A stretch of DNA of 7,141 bases, taken from positions 1 to 7,141 of the forward strand of contig DFHP01000043.1 in the NCBI GenBank assembly GCA_002371335.1. Reading direction: 5' to 3'. The stretch is from Eubacterium sp. UBA3720 (GTDB lineage Bacteria; Bacillota; Clostridia; Lachnospirales; Lachnospiraceae). Positions 6,240 to 7,141 of this stretch are shown one piece after another (position 1 is the stretch's first letter; each line of letters begins with the position of its first letter). Below the pieces are notes generated by a model. It had not been told where the DNA came from. It searched no databases and saw only the letters and a list, made by a program, of their open reading frames with translations. The position numbers were made by a program, and so were the translations under genes.

Positions 6240-6734
6240 ATGAGAGTGCTTGTGATTAGCGATACGCATGGTTACGCGGAGAATCTGGGACTCGTCCTGA
6301 AAAAAGCGGGAAAGATTGATGCGCTGATCCACGCGGGCGACGTGGAGGATCAGGAAGAATATATCAAAGGAATGGTGGATTGTCCGTGTTATTTTATCGC
6401 CGGGAACAATGACTGGGGATCGGATCTTCCGTCCGATCAGATCGTTACCATATCCGATTACAGGATATTTCTGACACACGGTCATCGTTATGGCGTTTCG
6501 CTGGGAATTGAGAGACTGGTGGATGAAGGATGCAGCAGAAATGCAGACATTGTTATCTGCGGACATACTCATAAGCCGATGATAAAAAAAGTAAATAATA
6601 TTTATGTGATCAATCCCGGCTCTCTGACATATCCAAGGCAGATCGGAAGGAAACCGACGTATATCATTATGAATATCAATCAGGAGCATGATATAGATTT
6701 TTCCATCGGACAGCTGAATATCAAGGGCAGATAA
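6240..6734 (+). CDS. YfcE/MJ0936-family metallophosphoesterase
   Basis: The 164-residue cytoplasmic protein is a compact calcineurin-like phosphoesterase with no extra domain. All metal-binding motifs are present: SDTHG (Asp8, His10), HAGDV (Asp34), GNND (Asn56), THGH (His80, His82) and GHTH (His109, His111), followed by NPGS (125-128). Family members hydrolyse phosphodiesters such as bis-pNPP in vitro and need Mn2+ or another divalent metal; the natural substrate is generally unknown and cannot be told from this sequence. It corresponds to B. subtilis YsnB, also next to the RdgB gene. The start at 6240 follows GAGGAGA (6223-6229) by 10 nt. The rdgB stop lies only 54 nt upstream with no terminator, so the two are probably co-transcribed. 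No convincing terminator is seen after it, only a weak hairpin near 6784-6803 (AAAAG/CTTTT). Confidence 0.92.
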   Translation: MRVLVISDTHGYAENLGLVLKKAGKIDALIHAGDVEDQEEYIKGMVDCPCYFIAGNNDWGSDLPSDQIVTISDYRIFLTHGHRYGVSLGIERLVDEGCSRNADIVICGHTHKPMIKKVNNIYVINPGSLTYPRQIGRKPTYIIMNINQEHDIDFSIGQLNIKGR

Positions 6735-6851
6735 GGAAAAAGCAGCGACAGACCGTCAGGATCTTACGCCCTGCGCAGTTACGCTTGAAAAGGTACTTTT
6801 AAGAGCGCGGAATTGTAAAAAAATATGAAATATCAGGGTCGAAAAAAGATG

Positions 6852-6880
6852 TTGACAAGGTCATATAATTAGAGTATATT
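6852..6880 (+). promoter_or_regulatory. Strong sigma-A promoter of the tRNA cluster
   Basis: A perfect TTGACA -35 (6852-6857) and TATATT -10 (6875-6880) are separated by exactly 17 nt. Transcription should start near 6887, about 34 nt before the first tRNA. The near-consensus boxes fit a highly expressed stable-RNA operon. The rest of the gap from 6735 shows no gene. Confidence 0.88.
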
Positions 6881-6890
6881 ATTTATTGCG

Positions 6891-6916
6891 TCAGGCGTCA
6901 GACAGCAAAAGCCTGA
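6891..6916 (+). other. Leader hairpin with tandem GCGTCAG upstream of tRNA-Pro
   Basis: TCAGGC (6891-6896) pairs with GCCTGA (6911-6916), a 6-bp stem with a 14-nt loop, ending 4 nt before the mature tRNA. The heptamer GCGTCAG is repeated exactly at 6888-6894 and 6895-6901. It may help 5'-end processing of the precursor; that role is inference. Confidence 0.35.
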
Positions 6917-6920
6917 ACAC

Positions 6921-6995
6921 CGGGGTGTGGCTCAGCTTGGCTAGAGCGCCTGGTTTGGGACCAGGAGGCCGCAGGTTCGAATCCTGTCACCCCGA
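6921..6995 (+). tRNA. tRNA-Pro (anticodon UGG)
   Basis: The 75-nt sequence folds as a full cloverleaf. The acceptor CGGGGTG (6921-6927) pairs with CACCCCG (6988-6994), followed by discriminator A6995. The D arm has GCTC/GAGC. The anticodon stem CCTGG/CCAGG encloses loop TTTGGGA with anticodon TGG at 6956-6958. The T arm has GCAGG/CCTGT around TTCGAAT. CCA is not encoded, so the CCA-adding enzyme must supply it. It is first in the cluster, just after the promoter at 6852. Confidence 0.97.
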
Positions 6996-7003
6996 TTTAT
7001 TTT

Positions 7004-7074
7004 GCAGGTGTAGTTCAGTGGTAGAACACCAGCCTTCCAAGCTGGATATGTGGGTTCGATTCCCATCACCTGCT
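7004..7074 (+). tRNA. tRNA-Gly (anticodon UCC)
   Basis: The 71-nt cloverleaf has acceptor GCAGGTG (7004-7010) paired with CACCTGC (7067-7073) and discriminator T7074. The anticodon stem CCAGC/GCTGG encloses CTTCCAA with anticodon TCC at 7036-7038. The T loop is TTCGATT. The short variable region and the U discriminator fit bacterial tRNA-Gly. CCA is not encoded. Only 8 T/A-rich bases separate it from tRNA-Pro, so both come from one precursor. Confidence 0.97.
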
Positions 7075-7095
7075 TGTGTCATGTTTTATGATACA
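7075..7095 (+). other. Hairpin in the tRNA-Gly to tRNA-Arg spacer
   Basis: TGTGTCAT (7075-7082) pairs with ATGATACA (7088-7095) over 8 bp with one G-T wobble and a GTTTT loop. It begins immediately after the tRNA-Gly discriminator base and nearly fills the 24-nt spacer. It lacks a following T-run and lies inside the cluster, so a processing or spacing element is more likely than a terminator. Confidence 0.45.
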
Positions 7096-7098
7096 TAC

Positions 7099-7141
7099 GT
7101 GTTTGTAGCTCAGCTGGATAGAGCAACGGCCTTCTAAGCCG
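7099..7141 (+). tRNA. tRNA-Arg (anticodon UCU), 3' part beyond the window
   Basis: The 5' half of a tRNA is present: acceptor strand GTGTTTG (7099-7105), TA at positions 8-9, D arm GCTC/GAGC, and anticodon stem ACGGC with loop CTTCTAA. The anticodon is TCT at 7133-7135, reading AGA/AGG arginine codons. The window ends four bases into the 3' side of the anticodon stem, so the variable region, T arm and 3' acceptor strand cannot be checked. The 5' end is set by the standard 7-base acceptor. Confidence 0.92.

Noticed and set aside
6886..7137. Open reading frame of 83 codons across the end of the window
   Set aside because: It is read straight through the tRNA-Pro, tRNA-Gly and tRNA-Arg genes. 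Peptides such as VAQLDRATAF and SSVVEHQPSKL are familiar false proteins translated from tRNA sequence.

Overview
The window looks like chromosomal DNA of a Gram-positive Clostridia bacterium, most likely Lachnospiraceae-like. This is inferred from the moderate GC content, strong AGGAG-type ribosome binding sites, sigma-A promoters with 17-nt spacers, tRNAs without encoded CCA, and Firmicutes-style gene pairings (ddl-murF; rdgB-metallophosphoesterase). All features lie on the + strand. No mobile element, CRISPR array or foreign island is visible.

Positions 1-3996 hold a cell-wall operon of three genes. The first is a membrane-anchored L,D-transpeptidase (52-1500). The second is D-alanine--D-alanine ligase, ddl (1517-2551), and the third is the UDP-MurNAc-pentapeptide synthetase, murF (2614-3996). 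Ddl makes D-Ala-D-Ala, MurF joins it to the UDP-MurNAc-tripeptide, and the transpeptidase acts outside the membrane to form 3-3 cross-links or attach proteins. Precursor synthesis and a beta-lactam-tolerant type of cross-linking are thus encoded together.

Positions 3997-4305 are non-coding and are the least explained part of the window. They hold a weak terminator whose T-run overlaps the -35 box of a promoter (TTGCTT-17-TATAAT). After it come two hairpins with C-rich loops, then two terminator-like structures, then the start of an rRNA methyltransferase gene. The segment could be a small RNA of about 150 nt, an attenuator leader for the downstream gene, or both. One loop is complementary over 9 nt to the ribosome binding site of the L,D-transpeptidase gene, and two copies of GAAATGCC compete for one GGCATTTC partner.

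Positions 4306-6734 encode a THUMP-domain rRNA methyltransferase (RlmL/YpsC type), the house-cleaning XTP/dITP pyrophosphatase RdgB, and a small YfcE/MJ0936-type metallophosphoesterase. They are probably co-transcribed. An imperfect 38-bp tandem duplication fills the spacer before rdgB.

Positions 6735-7141 hold a strong promoter (TTGACA-17-TATATT) driving a tRNA cluster: Pro(UGG), Gly(UCC) and Arg(UCU). The last is cut off by the window end. Apart from the 3997-4305 segment, the window is ordinary housekeeping sequence.
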